A stretch of 47,270 nt of DNA from an uncultured Prevotellaceae bacterium. Lineage in GTDB: Bacteria; Bacteroidota; Bacteroidia; Bacteroidales; Bacteroidaceae. The notes beneath the pieces were generated by a model, which worked only from the letters and a program-made list of their open reading frames with translations, ran no database searches and was not told where the DNA came from. The position numbers and the translations under genes are program-made. Where the stretch lies: contig ONCG01000029.1 in NCBI GenBank assembly GCA_900316285.1, positions 1 through 47,270 on the forward strand, read 5' to 3'. This document shows positions 1-8,624 of this stretch, in pieces. Position 1 is the stretch's first letter; each line of letters begins with the position of its first letter.

Positions 1-265
1 TCGGCATAATCCAAACAAGTTTGGCTTCTGCTCTCGCTGCTCCATCGGTTGTATGAGACAACTTTCGGGAAGAGGTGACGCATATGTCTGCATACCTTTT
101 CTATATAGAAATGTTTCAGGCAACGGTAGCCTGAATCATGAAACAGTATCATGATTACCATAATTTCTGCCTTTGACATGGTTGACCTGCGGTGATATTG
201 CCGTTTCTTATCTGCTTTCAGTGTATATTTTTCCATCATGGCATCAAGTTACAAAGAAATAGATC

Positions 266-301
266 AAAAAAAAAGCGCATCACCCACTACGGATGGTGCG
301 C
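266..301 (-). terminator. Rho-independent terminator of the cargo operon
   Basis: On the minus strand an 11-bp stem (275-285 with 291-301, one mismatch and one G-T pair) is followed by nine T residues (266-274). It lies 30 bases past the stop of the two-TM protein and should end the cargo transcript. In the rest of 1-331 I see no gene on either strand. Confidence 0.85.
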
Positions 302-331
302 CAATTTTAATAGAGATTTGTAGCAAGTGTA

Positions 332-1333
332 TCACTTGCGACGCTTCTGGTTCTGCTGCTTCTGCTTCTTTTCCATCATAATGTCATACTTCTTGCGAAT
401 CGTCTCTTGCAGTGCGTCAATATCGTTCTTGCGGTATTTGACATCGCTGTAGATAAAATCCACATAGTCAAACTTGTTGATGGTAGCCGTATCGCCTTCG
501 ACCAGTGACCAGTTTCTGACAGTGACATACTTGGCACGGTCACGATGCAGATCCTTGTTGTCGTATGACAGAAGTACAATGATGCAGAACTCCAACACCA
601 TCACAAAGAATGCGGTGAGGAAGCAGAATCTGCGAAAGTACTTCGACTGCCAGAGAAAAGCAAAACCATACATAGGCCAGTGCCAGAACAAGTAAGCCAG
701 ACATGCCCATGAAGGGAATGGAGGTCGCTTAGGAGCCTTGACTCCTTGCACGTCCTCAATCCTGCCGACAACTGTCTCCAGACGTTTGACGGTCTCGTTC
801 TGAGTATTTACAATCTCCTTGGACTTCGACTGTTGCTTGTCGATAGCACTCTCATGCTTCTTGTAGAGGTTATACCCATTCAGAATGTCGTTCATGAAAC
901 CAGTACACTTTACAAGAGCATTCTCAGGTGTGATGACATCGATACCGGATTCCTCCTGCTTACGTCTGCTCTCTTCTCTTGCCTTTCGCTTCGCTTCTTC
1001 TCGGTTATCAGAACAAGCGTTGAACAGCGTCTCAAAGAGAAAGCAGTAGTCTTCCACGGTTATGTCGTTGAGCAACCTGTCAGAGAACTTAACCTCGACA
1101 GGCGCACTTTCTGGCATTTCTGGGGATTCAGAACCTGACTGACAGACAGGAACAATGACATCAGCATCATCAACCTGCTCAGAAGGTTCGGCAGGATGTG
1201 CAGACACAGTCTGGGAAGAGACAACTGTGGATGAAATATCAGCCATCTTGTCTTTCACTTCTTGAACCTTCTCCTTGGTTATCATCCTTGCAGGTTTGAG
1301 TTTCGGTTTAGAGTTTGTATTCGTAAATCCCAT
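332..1333 (-). CDS. Unknown protein with coiled coil and two membrane segments
   Basis: I do not recognise this 333-aa protein. The first ~80 residues are low-complexity and acidic. A charged helical stretch follows (about 110-205, Lys/Glu/Arg-rich, probably coiled coil). Two hydrophobic segments come next, around WACLAYLFWHWPMYGFAF and FCFLTAFFVMVLEFCIIVLL. The protein ends in a soluble tail closing with a Lys/Gln/Arg-rich stretch. There is no signal peptide, so an inner-membrane protein with long cytoplasmic parts is likely. It starts 12 bases after the stop of the upstream frame, so it is translated with the ATPase fragments as one cargo unit. A membrane partner for the ATPase is an inference from position only. 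Confidence 0.75.
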   Translation of the reverse strand: MGFTNTNSKPKLKPARMITKEKVQEVKDKMADISSTVVSSQTVSAHPAEPSEQVDDADVIVPVCQSGSESPEMPESAPVEVKFSDRLLNDITVEDYCFLFETLFNACSDNREEAKRKAREESRRKQEESGIDVITPENALVKCTGFMNDILNGYNLYKKHESAIDKQQSKSKEIVNTQNETVKRLETVVGRIEDVQGVKAPKRPPFPSWACLAYLFWHWPMYGFAFLWQSKYFRRFCFLTAFFVMVLEFCIIVLLSYDNKDLHRDRAKYVTVRNWSLVEGDTATINKFDYVDFIYSDVKYRKNDIDALQETIRKKYDIMMEKKQKQQNQKRRK

Positions 1334-1345
1334 AATCTAAATGTA

Positions 1346-1714
1346 TTAACGGTGGAACTTAGGTCTCTTTTTCTTCTCGTCATCATCGTCATCGCCCCAG
1401 CCACTGGAACTGCCACCACCGCCACCTCCTGAGGTCGGAACCACAGCAGGACCAACCGCAAGTTCGACAGCTGCAGCAGCCACGTTGGAAGCAAGCTCGG
1501 CAGCCGCATCGGTATCGAAAAAGGCAGAGTCGTTATTATCATCATAGATACTCACGCTACCATCCTCGACATACTCGTCTTCCTTGCCAAAGGAAACTTT
1601 CGGCAGACGGACATCGGAATCCATATCGTCAAACTTGACCTCATGAATCATCGGTTCATCTGGCAACCACTGGTCTTTAGGCAACAGAGCGTTGATGTTG
1701 AACAACTGCTGCAA
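1346..1714 (-). pseudogene. C-terminal fragment of the Sacsin-like ATPase, separated by a frameshift
   Basis: This is the reading frame that continues the ATPase gene after a probable one-base shift near 1718. The open frame begins at a TTG at 1729 inside the upstream gene, and no ATG opens it. It runs through LFNINALLPKDQWLPDEPMI, an acidic stretch, an Ala-rich stretch, a Gly/Ser linker and a basic end (KKKRPKFHR). Removing one T from the four-T run joins it to the upstream frame as IDESG-LQQLFNINALL, which reads smoothly. I therefore treat it as the 3' part of one broken gene. A separate short protein from the TTG start cannot be excluded. Confidence 0.6.
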
Positions 1715-3200
1715 AACCAGACTCGTCAATAACGATATCGTCTTGGCATACGATTTTGAGTTTGTCGTTCAAGACAAATGGAGTCTCTACGAGAGATTCT
1801 TTATACCCTCGATTGAACTGAAACGCTAACCGGTCTGTCTTATTTTCCTCAAGCTCCTCAGTAAAAAACGAGGGGGGCAAGAGTGAGAGATAATCAGAAT
1901 GATTGGGGTTAGCAATTGACGATACCCATGAAACAATATTTTTTCCAATATTGTAGAACAAATATTCATTCCACACACTTACACGCTTTGCCTCTTGTCT
2001 ATTTGAAGACAACTCAAAATCTGCATTTATGAAGAATGGGAATAAATACCTTCTATCCTCCATTGGAAGATATGCATATAGAGATGGGGTCTTGTCGGTA
2101 ATAGGAATAACATTTCCTGTTTCATCAAGCATGATTGCATATGAAACAGATGTAGTGTCTGCGGCAATAATTCTTTCAGGAATTGATGTAATAGGAACTG
2201 GCAAGTTATCAATTATTTGATACATATACCATTTTTCTTGTCCACCAGCGTCCTGACACTCTTTAACCATTGGAATATCGCAATCTTTAAATGCTTCATT
2301 TGTTACAGGTATTTCGCTTCCTTCACGCACAATATAAGAAACCTCATTGTCGTTTTGAGCAAATGAATTTTTAAGTCTTACAATATTTGTTTTATCATCT
2401 ACATGTTTCGCTATGCTTAATATATCCCACTTCTTATCCTCAAACTGAATTCTTTGAGTATTCCGTAAAAAAAGCATGAAACGAGGCTTTTGAATAATAC
2501 CTTTAATCGTTTCTTTATATTTCTCTGCAGCAACTCCCATATCAAGAGCTATTGCAACATTACAATTTCGAGAAAATGATGTTCCAAGAAGAGGACTAGG
2601 ACACCCTTCTACCCAAAATGGCAAAAGTTGCCATGGTAAATGATTTACACCTTCAAACTCTTTTTCGTATTCAACATTATCTTTAAAAAAGATCTGCAAT
2701 TGCTCTTCTGTATAAAGTGGGTTGACATAACGGTAAAAAGCACGAAAGTCTTTAAATAAATCTGCATCTTTGTCGAACAAAAAAAAGAATCCCCCTGTTT
2801 TTATATATACTCTTTCTGAATCTGTAAATACACTCTTAAAACCAATACCTTTATATCCTGTTTTTTTCCGGTCAAGCCTTTTAGTACTATTAGCGGTTGA
2901 AACAATTGATCTAAAATCTTGGCGTGAGAAAGAGAGACCATCATGGGTGAATATTAGGTAGTTATCCTTTATTTGAACCATTACCTTAACGCCCCGTAAC
3001 GAAGAAGCATCATCTGCATTCTGAAGCAGTTCATAAAACATTCGATCTCTATCAGTATACATATCTGCACCTATCTCTTTAAGGTAACTGGCCGACTCTC
3101 GGTTTGACTTTGGCGCATTATTCTCCTTAAAACTTTTCTCAACTAATTCTTTATAGGGATCAGATAAAGGAATTGCATTCACTAGTTCTGCCGAAAACAT
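1677..3200 (-). pseudogene. Sacsin/Hsp90-type (GHKL) ATPase, apparently frameshifted
   Basis: The N-terminal half shows the GHKL nucleotide-binding fold as found in Sacsin-like proteins: an N-box (FYELLQNADDA, near residues 55-65) and a glycine motif (KKTGYKGIGFKSVF, near 110-125). This fold binds ATP and usually works as a conformational clamp. The frame ends after IDESGF with about 15 residues of a different character, while the adjacent frame continues a plausible protein, so a one-base insertion in TTTT near 1718 is likely. The restored product would be about 610 aa. The start ATG at 3200 follows a 270-base spacer. Proteins of this kind often travel as cargo on mobile elements and some lie in defence islands; that role is only inferred here. 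The base composition is AT-richer than the mob genes, which suggests separate acquisition. Confidence 0.65.
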
Positions 3201-3255
3201 AAACGGTCGGTGTTCTTCTTTGCGTTTTTGAGGATATTTTTATTTTTTTATTTTG

Positions 3256-3263
3256 CAAAAATA
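3256..3263 (-). promoter_or_regulatory. Possible -7 box for the cargo operon
   Basis: The minus strand reads TATTTTTG, matching TAnnTTTG, about 55 bases upstream of the ATPase start. No TTTG is seen at the usual 19-21 bp spacing, so support is weak. Confidence 0.3.
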
Positions 3264-3424
3264 CGAAAAAATGTGTTTCTCTCCTAAAGATATCGTGAAA
3301 AAATTATTTTTATCCACTTTTGTACGCTTTGCCTATAGGAATAATAGTTCTGATTGCCCATACAAAAGGGCTAATGGAAGAAGTTTTAATATACAGAGAT
3401 TACTAACATGAATGAATTTGTATC

Positions 3425-3462
3425 GTGCCTTCGTCACCATTTTTGTATAGTAACGAAGACAC
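3425..3462. repeat. Imperfect inverted repeat behind the mob operon
   Basis: Arms 3425-3437 and 3450-3462 pair at 11 of 13 positions around a 12-base loop. It sits 12 bases past the stop of the small membrane protein. There is no T-run, so it may stabilise or end the mob transcript without being a classic terminator. Confidence 0.5.
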
Positions 3463-3473
3463 GTATCATAAGA

Positions 3474-3863
3474 CTAAGATAATATCGAAAAAGCCAGAAG
3501 GACAAATAGCACATTGATGACTATGGTGCCAGCAATGCAGTAGTTCCTGACCTTTGTGATTTCAGCATCAAGGCGCCTGATGGATTTCTCCATGCCTGCA
3601 GCTGCTGCTTTGTCCACCTGGACAGGCAACTCTTTCATCCGGGCAAAAAGCGTTTCTATCAACTCTCTGGAGCGTCCCTCCATCTTCAACGGCAGTCCGT
3701 CCTCTTGCAAGACCGTGTATTTGGTGTTGAGCTCCACCATCTGTCCAAGTAGCTTCTCTGCCAGTTCGTTTACTTCCAGAAGGGCTTCCGTAACGTCCTT
3801 CTTCCTGACCGGTGCAGCCTTCAGGCTGCTGTCCGGTCTTACTGGGTAGTTCTTATTCGCCAT
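3474..3863 (-). CDS. Small C-terminally anchored protein of the mob operon
   Basis: This 129-aa protein has a helical, charged body (about 20-100) and one C-terminal hydrophobic segment (YCIAGTIVINVLFVLLAFSI), so it should be tail-anchored in the inner membrane. The ATG at 3863 lies 18 bases after the relaxase stop, placing it third after mobC and the relaxase. Many Bacteroidota mobilizable elements carry a small membrane protein at this place. A role in docking the relaxosome to a helper conjugation pore is plausible but not shown by any motif. I do not recognise a named family. Confidence 0.7.
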   Translation of the reverse strand: MANKNYPVRPDSSLKAAPVRKKDVTEALLEVNELAEKLLGQMVELNTKYTVLQEDGLPLKMEGRSRELIETLFARMKELPVQVDKAAAAGMEKSIRRLDAEITKVRNYCIAGTIVINVLFVLLAFSILS

Positions 3864-3881
3864 AGTTTTTCCTTTCTTTAA

Positions 3882-4859
3882 TTACATTGAATATCCTTTG
3901 TTCCTTTCTTCCAGATTTTCGTCATCGTAACGGTTGTGCTTTGTCCCGACCTCATCCTCACGGTTGCGTGAATGTGTGGGAGTAACGTGAGTGTTCAATA
4001 TGGATGACAGCATGCCAGTGCCGACATGGACTGAACTCCCAGAAGGATGACGTGCCACAACCTTTTTCTCGTTGGAAGATCTGACTTGTTCCATGTGCAG
4101 CATCTTCCATGTATTCTCTATCCGCCCCAGAGTCAGGCTTCGGTCGATGGTGCTGGCCTTGTACTGCGTTCCTGACTTGGAGAGGATGTAATATCCTTGT
4201 AGCTTGCCGCTTTTGGAAAATGCCTCGCGCACCTCAAACCCCTCAGCCATCATCAGCACCTTGAAGATGTCGAAAGAGAATGTGTCCATGCTGCCGAGAA
4301 TCCTGAAGGCCGTATTCCGGATCTCTTCCTTATTCTTCGGAGAGATGACCTCCGCCACACTGAAACCACGTTCACGGCTGATGTCGTTGGCCACTTTTGC
4401 AGCCTTCTTCCCTATAAAAGAATCAGAGATGACCGTCCCATCCTGCAGGACTCGGTTTGCCAGCACATGCCAGTGCCGAAGGTTCCTGTTATGGTCAGTC
4501 CGCTCATGCTGATAGGCAATCCACTGCATCTGACGGAACTGCTCCTCCGACAATCCAATCTCCCCGGTCATCAGCCTCTTCATGTACTCCTCTACGAGTT
4601 CGCTGCATTGCTCAGGAGAATTCACCTTACCAGCATCCTGCTCCGACAAGGTTATCACGATGTCGAAATAGCACTTTGAGAGATTTCGGTGATGGTTCTC
4701 CTGAACGTCGTGCATCTCACGGGTGATTTCCCCCGGTGTGTCGCCGTATAGGTTGTGACGGCATGCCTCACTGGCCACATGGACATGGGCGACGGTCTTG
4801 TTCGCATCATACTCCAGTTTTGCAGTCCCATAGCTAATCGTTCTTGCCTTTGCTATCAT
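3882..4859 (-). CDS. Relaxase (MobA/VirD2-type mobilization nuclease)
   Basis: This relaxase would nick at oriT and pilot the transferred strand during mobilization by a helper conjugative element. The 325-aa protein carries the histidine-rich metal-binding motif III (HERTDHNRNLRHWHVLANRV, about 118-140) and N-terminal tyrosines (ISYGTAKLEYD) that are candidates for the nicking residue. The Arg/Lys-rich tail after ~270 is poorly ordered. Its ATG at 4859 lies inside the end of mobC (26-base overlap), which indicates translational coupling. The length is typical of short Bacteroides-type mobilization relaxases. No coupling protein or secretion genes are visible, so the element looks mobilizable, not self-transmissible, within this window. 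Confidence 0.88.
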   Translation of the reverse strand: MIAKARTISYGTAKLEYDANKTVAHVHVASEACRHNLYGDTPGEITREMHDVQENHHRNLSKCYFDIVITLSEQDAGKVNSPEQCSELVEEYMKRLMTGEIGLSEEQFRQMQWIAYQHERTDHNRNLRHWHVLANRVLQDGTVISDSFIGKKAAKVANDISRERGFSVAEVISPKNKEEIRNTAFRILGSMDTFSFDIFKVLMMAEGFEVREAFSKSGKLQGYYILSKSGTQYKASTIDRSLTLGRIENTWKMLHMEQVRSSNEKKVVARHPSGSSVHVGTGMLSSILNTHVTPTHSRNREDEVGTKHNRYDDENLEERNKGYSM

Positions 4860-5145
4860 ATAGGATCTCCTTCAGTCTTTTAATGATACTTTTCAGTTCT
4901 TCCATCATAGAAGCATACTTCCTTTGGTGGAAGAAGTTTGTGATGTGTGTCAGGTCGCTGGTAAGTTTCCTCACCTCAGTGATGACCTGATACTCATGCT
5001 CCGAAAGGCGCTTTCTCGGACAGTAGGCGAGTAGCACCTGACGACAGTAGTCGGACACCGAAAGGCCGCACTCCTCCGCATGTCTTCTGATAAGGGCAAA
5101 CTCCAGTTCGCCACATCTGATATTGATTCTTTCTGTTTTCTTCAT
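4834..5145 (-). CDS. mobC: MobC-like relaxosome accessory protein
   Basis: This 103-aa protein has an N-terminal ribbon-helix-helix-like stretch (TERINIRCGELEFALIRRHA, then a helix with SVSDYCRQ) and a helical C-terminus, the usual layout of MobC proteins that bind oriT and help the relaxase open the DNA. I choose the ATG at 5145: it begins MKKTERI and is preceded by AAAGGA at good spacing. The open frame extends further upstream only through an AT-rich non-coding stretch. It overlaps the relaxase start by 26 bases. The 24-bp iterons begin about 37 bases upstream of its start and may be its own binding sites. Confidence 0.82.
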   Translation of the reverse strand: MKKTERINIRCGELEFALIRRHAEECGLSVSDYCRQVLLAYCPRKRLSEHEYQVITEVRKLTSDLTHITNFFHQRKYASMMEELKSIIKRLKEILYDSKGKND

Positions 5146-5181
5146 ATCCTTTATTACTATATTATTATAAAACATGAAAAC

Positions 5182-5301
5182 TATAAAATACGAAAATTGT
5201 AAAAGTATAAAATATGAAATTGATAATATCAAAATATACAAATATCATATTATGTAAATATACAAATATCATAATATACAAATATACAATTATCATATTA
5301 T
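5182..5301. repeat. Five tandem 24-bp AT-rich iterons
   Basis: The core ATATACAAATATCATA begins at 5234 and 5258, with a close variant at 5282, an exact 24-bp period. Two more degenerate units in the same phase start at 5182 and 5206 (TATAAAATAyGAAA). They fill the mobC leader and lie next to the oriT-like hairpins. Likely roles are protein-binding iterons for relaxosome or replication proteins, or operators of the mob operon. Confidence 0.8.
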
Positions 5302-5516
5302 CACAAAATGTAAAACATGCTTCCCAAACCCACATTTGCGACCACCGGGAGCGAACGGCAAGGACGTTTTTGTATGACAAAAACACTTCTTGCAATATAC
5401 TCCCGACCTTACTTCCTGATGTCGTCAGGTCATCCGTATATTGGGAATCACGATTGAAACATACCCCATGTCTTATGACCATTTTCGTGTATCTCATATC
5501 ATAAAAACAACCACAA
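5302..5516. other. Probable origin of transfer (oriT) region
   Basis: This gene-free stretch between mobC and the primase gene is less AT-rich than the iterons. It carries two hairpins: perfect 8-bp arms GTTTTTGT/ACAAAAAC with loop ATG (5366-5384), and CCTGA/TCAGG (5415-5429). A GC-rich segment (ACCACCGGGAGCGAACGG, 5341-5358) lies just beside them. oriT is commonly found directly upstream of mob genes next to inverted repeats. The nick site cannot be placed from sequence alone. Confidence 0.55.
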
Positions 5517-6539
5517 TTAAGAAACTAGTTCCAGGTCAAGTCTGTCCATCAGTGTCTTGATACTGGGATTCCTGGCAATCATCATCCTGAGGATGGCCGC
5601 CTGTGAGTGCTCATTAAGCAGATAGTCGGCAATGTCCAGTCCCCTCTCCTTTTCACTTTGGGAGGCGTGATCCTCCAGATAGGTGAACACATGCGCTTCG
5701 ATGCCGTGCCGTCTCAGTTTTTCTGCTTTTCCCTCCCAGTTCTCTTTCATGCCAAGATCGGGAAATAACACCACCTTCCTGTCCTTGAAGATGTCCAGGT
5801 CAGCCTTGCCGAACATCCCGTCCTTTCCTCCACAGGCCAGCCAGACGTAGCCCGGAAGATAGAAGGATGCGATGATGGCCGACTTCTCGCTCTCGACGAT
5901 TCCGACAGGAAGGTCAGGAAACTCAGCCAGCAGATGCTCCCCGAAGAAACACTGGCCGACCCTCTCCTTGTCGATTCTCATCAGCGTATGTGCCCATGTG
6001 GGATGCACCTCATGCGAGCGGTTGCCCGTTGACGCATCATAGAACATCACCTTTCCCTGGCAGACACGTCCCCTGATATCCACTTGCCAGAACACGCAGG
6101 AGCCTTTCCGCACCTTGGCCGTACCGATATTGTACCTCCCTGCCAGTTCGAGGGCAGCCTGCTCACCGAACCTGCTGCATAGGAACAGGAAGAAGTTGTT
6201 CTCCCGGTAATGGCTCATGGAACTCTCCATGACAGAGCGCGGAAAGAAGAACCGCTCTGCCTTGGGCTGGGGAGGAGTTGGAAGGGTTGGGGAAAGAATG
6301 GCAGCATCGTCCATCAGTTCCTCCTTCATATCCGGGTGATCATGAAAGAACTGTTTCGGCGTATAGTGATAGCCGCACTTGTGTTCACGGTTGCACCGAC
6401 CCACATCAGGGGGAAAGGCAATCCTCCCCACCGTGTCGATATACTGTGAGAAGCACCCCTTGACGTGGCAGCAGGGACACTCTTTCCGGTCTTCCCTGCT
6501 CTTGTAGGGTTTCAATATGAATCTATGTTTGTTCATCAT
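5517..6539 (-). CDS. Zinc-finger/Toprim primase-like protein of the mobile element
   Basis: This 340-aa protein starts with a Cys/His cluster (CPCCHVKGC, then RCNREHKCGYH, about 21-57), a probable zinc-binding head like that of DnaG-type primases. The middle and end carry a Toprim-like region: GIVESEKSAIIASFYLPG gives the acidic Glu, and VVLFPDLGMKENW gives the acidic Asp of the DxD-like turn. Such proteins are annotated in Bacteroidota mobile elements as DUF6371/Toprim-like and probably prime or support replication of the excised or transferred strand. The start ATG at 6539 is followed by a second ATG. It lies downstream of the DUF3987 ATPase behind a 116-base spacer that holds a long inverted repeat. 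Confidence 0.72.
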   Translation of the reverse strand: MMNKHRFILKPYKSREDRKECPCCHVKGCFSQYIDTVGRIAFPPDVGRCNREHKCGYHYTPKQFFHDHPDMKEELMDDAAILSPTLPTPPQPKAERFFFPRSVMESSMSHYRENNFFLFLCSRFGEQAALELAGRYNIGTAKVRKGSCVFWQVDIRGRVCQGKVMFYDASTGNRSHEVHPTWAHTLMRIDKERVGQCFFGEHLLAEFPDLPVGIVESEKSAIIASFYLPGYVWLACGGKDGMFGKADLDIFKDRKVVLFPDLGMKENWEGKAEKLRRHGIEAHVFTYLEDHASQSEKERGLDIADYLLNEHSQAAILRMMIARNPSIKTLMDRLDLELVS

Positions 6540-6578
6540 TATTCATTTCTATCGGTTCAAAAAGTTCCCACGACCCTT

Positions 6579-6658
6579 TGAACTTTTGAACTTTTGACCC
6601 TTTGGACACGAAAGCTGATGCTCTCGGCTTCCGATTGGGTCAAAAGGTCAAAGGTTCA
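6579..6658. repeat. Inverted repeat with 22-nt arms between the ATPase and primase genes
   Basis: Arms 6579-6600 and 6637-6658 pair at 20 of 22 positions around a 36-base loop. The left arm also contains two direct copies of TTGAACTTT. The right arm includes the stop codon of the DUF3987 gene. In RNA this would form a strong stem between the two genes, able to attenuate or stabilise the polycistronic message. Confidence 0.75.
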
Positions 6659-8116
6659 TTGGGTCACCTGCTCCTTTTCCTCTTTACGCATGGCTTTCTG
6701 GTAGAGTCCGTGCTTCGGATTGGTGAGAATGCCGTTTACGCAGCACCTTTTCAGGAAACGCTTCACGGTACTTTCGGACATTCCGAGGGAACTACCATAC
6801 ACATGGGCGTCCGATGTCCGGAACTCATCAGGAAGTATGTTGAACAGCTGCATGCCCTTCCCTTCGTCCTGTCTGTTGGAGATAAATGAGAAGGCCTTTT
6901 TCTCCATTCCGCGGAAATACTCCGCCAGGCTGATGGCAGACCTGACACTTTCCTCGTCAATGACGGACGGACTGCATCGAGTGTCAAAGAAGGACCGGAT
7001 TACTTGGATTACAAGACAAAAGCGTACGACATACGTCTCTAGCTTCCCATAGAATCCCTTGAGATAATCCTCATTGGTATCCTTCCATTCCCTTCTGTTG
7101 TCTTCGTTCCGCCAATGACAGAGCATCTTTCTGGCCTTCTCACTGAAGACCACCGCATGGGGGATGACATCTCCGTTCTCGTCATATTCAGACGGGGTCT
7201 CAAGGACTCTCCTGACGATGCTGTTCCATTCGTCGAGGATGTCGGGCGATACCTGTCGCATGGTCCATTCCGGCATTTCCGTGATGTCAGGGAAAACCTT
7301 CAGCAGGCGTGATGCAAAGCCGTTCGTCATCCGTTTGCCACCCAGTAGTTCCGGGAGGAGTCCTGGCTGCGTGCCGCCTATGAGTGACACGTAAGGATGC
7401 AGTACGGTCATCGGCCTGTCGGAAGACTTCCTGTTAAGTTTAACCCCGTCGCCATTGAAGAGTTGGAGCCAGTAGGCGTCATCGTTGCCACGGTTATACC
7501 TGGACATGTTGCTCAGGAAGGAGTCCAGTTCATCAACGCACATCAGTACGCCACGTCTGTTCTGGTCAAGCACAGAATAAAGGGCCTCAATCGTTGAGTT
7601 GATGGTCAGCACAGAGCGGCAGACTGGGGGGACAGGATCAGCATCGAAGCCATTCCGTTCACGCTCCTCCCTTGGCAGCGCCATCGTCTGTTCATACCTT
7701 TCCCTTTCGTTTCTGTATTTCCGCTCCAGTTCCGCATCAAAGAGGCGGAAGGGCTTTACAGCCTGTTTCAGCGGAGGAGTCTTTCCACAGCTGGGTGGAC
7801 CGATCAGGACAAGGAAGATAATAGGCGGATCCTGCCATGTGGACTTGAAGTGACATAACCACCGATTTCCCATGGCAGCTGCCAGCACGGTAAACATGGA
7901 GGCACACAGATAGTCCAGGTTGAGTCCTTCGTCTTGATGAAGTGCCTGGGCAATCCTCTGGATCTTCTCAGGGAACACGTCGATGGGAAAGGATGGGCAA
8001 CCCCTTTCAAGAGGCTGCTCATCGCTTTTCTCCGCAGAACTGACTTCCTGCATGAAAGAGTTCGTAATAGAAGATACCATCATTTCAGAAGAAATGCTTA
8101 ATGTTTGCTCACTCAT
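6656..8116 (-). CDS. DUF3987-type ATPase/helicase-like protein
   Basis: The 486-aa protein has a clear P-loop (GPPSCGKTPP, 106-115) and a Walker B-like acidic motif (GVLMCVDELDSFL) followed by a sensor-like region (VSLIGGTQPGLLPELLGG). This arrangement is characteristic of DUF3987 proteins, which resemble replicative helicases/primase-associated ATPases and are regular residents of Bacteroidota integrative elements. The C-terminus (DAHVYGSSLGMSESTVKRFL) looks like a small DNA-binding helix-turn-helix. It starts 2 bases after the stop of the HTH protein, so the two are co-translated. A replication or copy-control role together with the primase is inferred from context. Confidence 0.82.
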   Translation of the reverse strand: MSEQTLSISSEMMVSSITNSFMQEVSSAEKSDEQPLERGCPSFPIDVFPEKIQRIAQALHQDEGLNLDYLCASMFTVLAAAMGNRWLCHFKSTWQDPPIIFLVLIGPPSCGKTPPLKQAVKPFRLFDAELERKYRNERERYEQTMALPREERERNGFDADPVPPVCRSVLTINSTIEALYSVLDQNRRGVLMCVDELDSFLSNMSRYNRGNDDAYWLQLFNGDGVKLNRKSSDRPMTVLHPYVSLIGGTQPGLLPELLGGKRMTNGFASRLLKVFPDITEMPEWTMRQVSPDILDEWNSIVRRVLETPSEYDENGDVIPHAVVFSEKARKMLCHWRNEDNRREWKDTNEDYLKGFYGKLETYVVRFCLVIQVIRSFFDTRCSPSVIDEESVRSAISLAEYFRGMEKKAFSFISNRQDEGKGMQLFNILPDEFRTSDAHVYGSSLGMSESTVKRFLKRCCVNGILTNPKHGLYQKAMRKEEKEQVTQ

Positions 8117-8118
8117 AA

Positions 8119-8472
8119 TTACATTCTCCTTCTATTACGTGCGACATAAGCTTCAGCTTCTTTCTGAATCTCATAATCAGCCTTTCGTTTCTTGTTCATC
8201 AACCAGTCGTCAATCTCGGACTTGAGAAAAAAAAGATTCTTTTTGATTTTATGAAAAGGAATCTGGTTCTCACTCGTCCAACCATAGACGGTCTGTTCAG
8301 CTGGATGAAAGGGAATGTACTCACGTACTTCCTCTATGTTCATCCATCGGTCTTCCTCCCTTTGAGAAGGCTTTTGGAAATCAAGAATCATTCTTTTCAA
8401 GTCAGCCATCTCTTGACGAATCTCTGTCAAGGCTCTCGGCAAATCATTAAATGAATAAGTATTTTCTGCCAT
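8119..8472 (-). CDS. Excisionase-like helix-turn-helix protein
   Basis: The 117-aa protein has an N-terminal coiled helix (residues 5-35) and then a MerR/excisionase-type fold: WMNIEEVREYIPFHPAEQTV, then YGWTSENQIPFHKIKKNLFF and a closing helix SEIDDWL. Proteins of this type bind DNA as architectural factors or small regulators of element excision and replication genes. It is the first gene of the ATPase-primase cluster, and its leader carries two palindromes that are good operator candidates. It ends with a basic Arg-rich tail. Confidence 0.78.
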   Translation of the reverse strand: MAENTYSFNDLPRALTEIRQEMADLKRMILDFQKPSQREEDRWMNIEEVREYIPFHPAEQTVYGWTSENQIPFHKIKKNLFFLKSEIDDWLMNKKRKADYEIQKEAEAYVARNRRRM

Positions 8473-8540
8473 ACTGTTAAATTTGAATGGTTGGCTGAAA
8501 TCAATAGGAAAACAGCCACCTCTCGAAAGAAAGGCAACTG

Positions 8541-8548
8541 CAAAAATA
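8541..8548 (-). promoter_or_regulatory. Possible -7 box for the HTH/ATPase operon
   Basis: The minus strand reads TATTTTTG (TAnnTTTG) about 70 bases upstream of the HTH start. No -33 TTTG is visible at normal spacing. Confidence 0.3.
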
Positions 8549-8579
8549 TAGGTGTGAAATGAGGCAATAGAGAACGAAA

Positions 8580-8611
8580 AACCCTATTTCCGGCTTAGTC
8601 GGAATAGGGTT
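8580..8611 (-). terminator. Hairpin terminator after the 330-aa unknown gene
   Basis: The arms AACCCTATTTCCG and CGGAATAGGGTT pair fully apart from one bulged T. On the minus strand the stem runs into five T residues. It should separate the integrase-side transcript from the HTH/ATPase operon. Confidence 0.65.
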
Positions 8612-8624
8612 GTATTTTCTTTTA

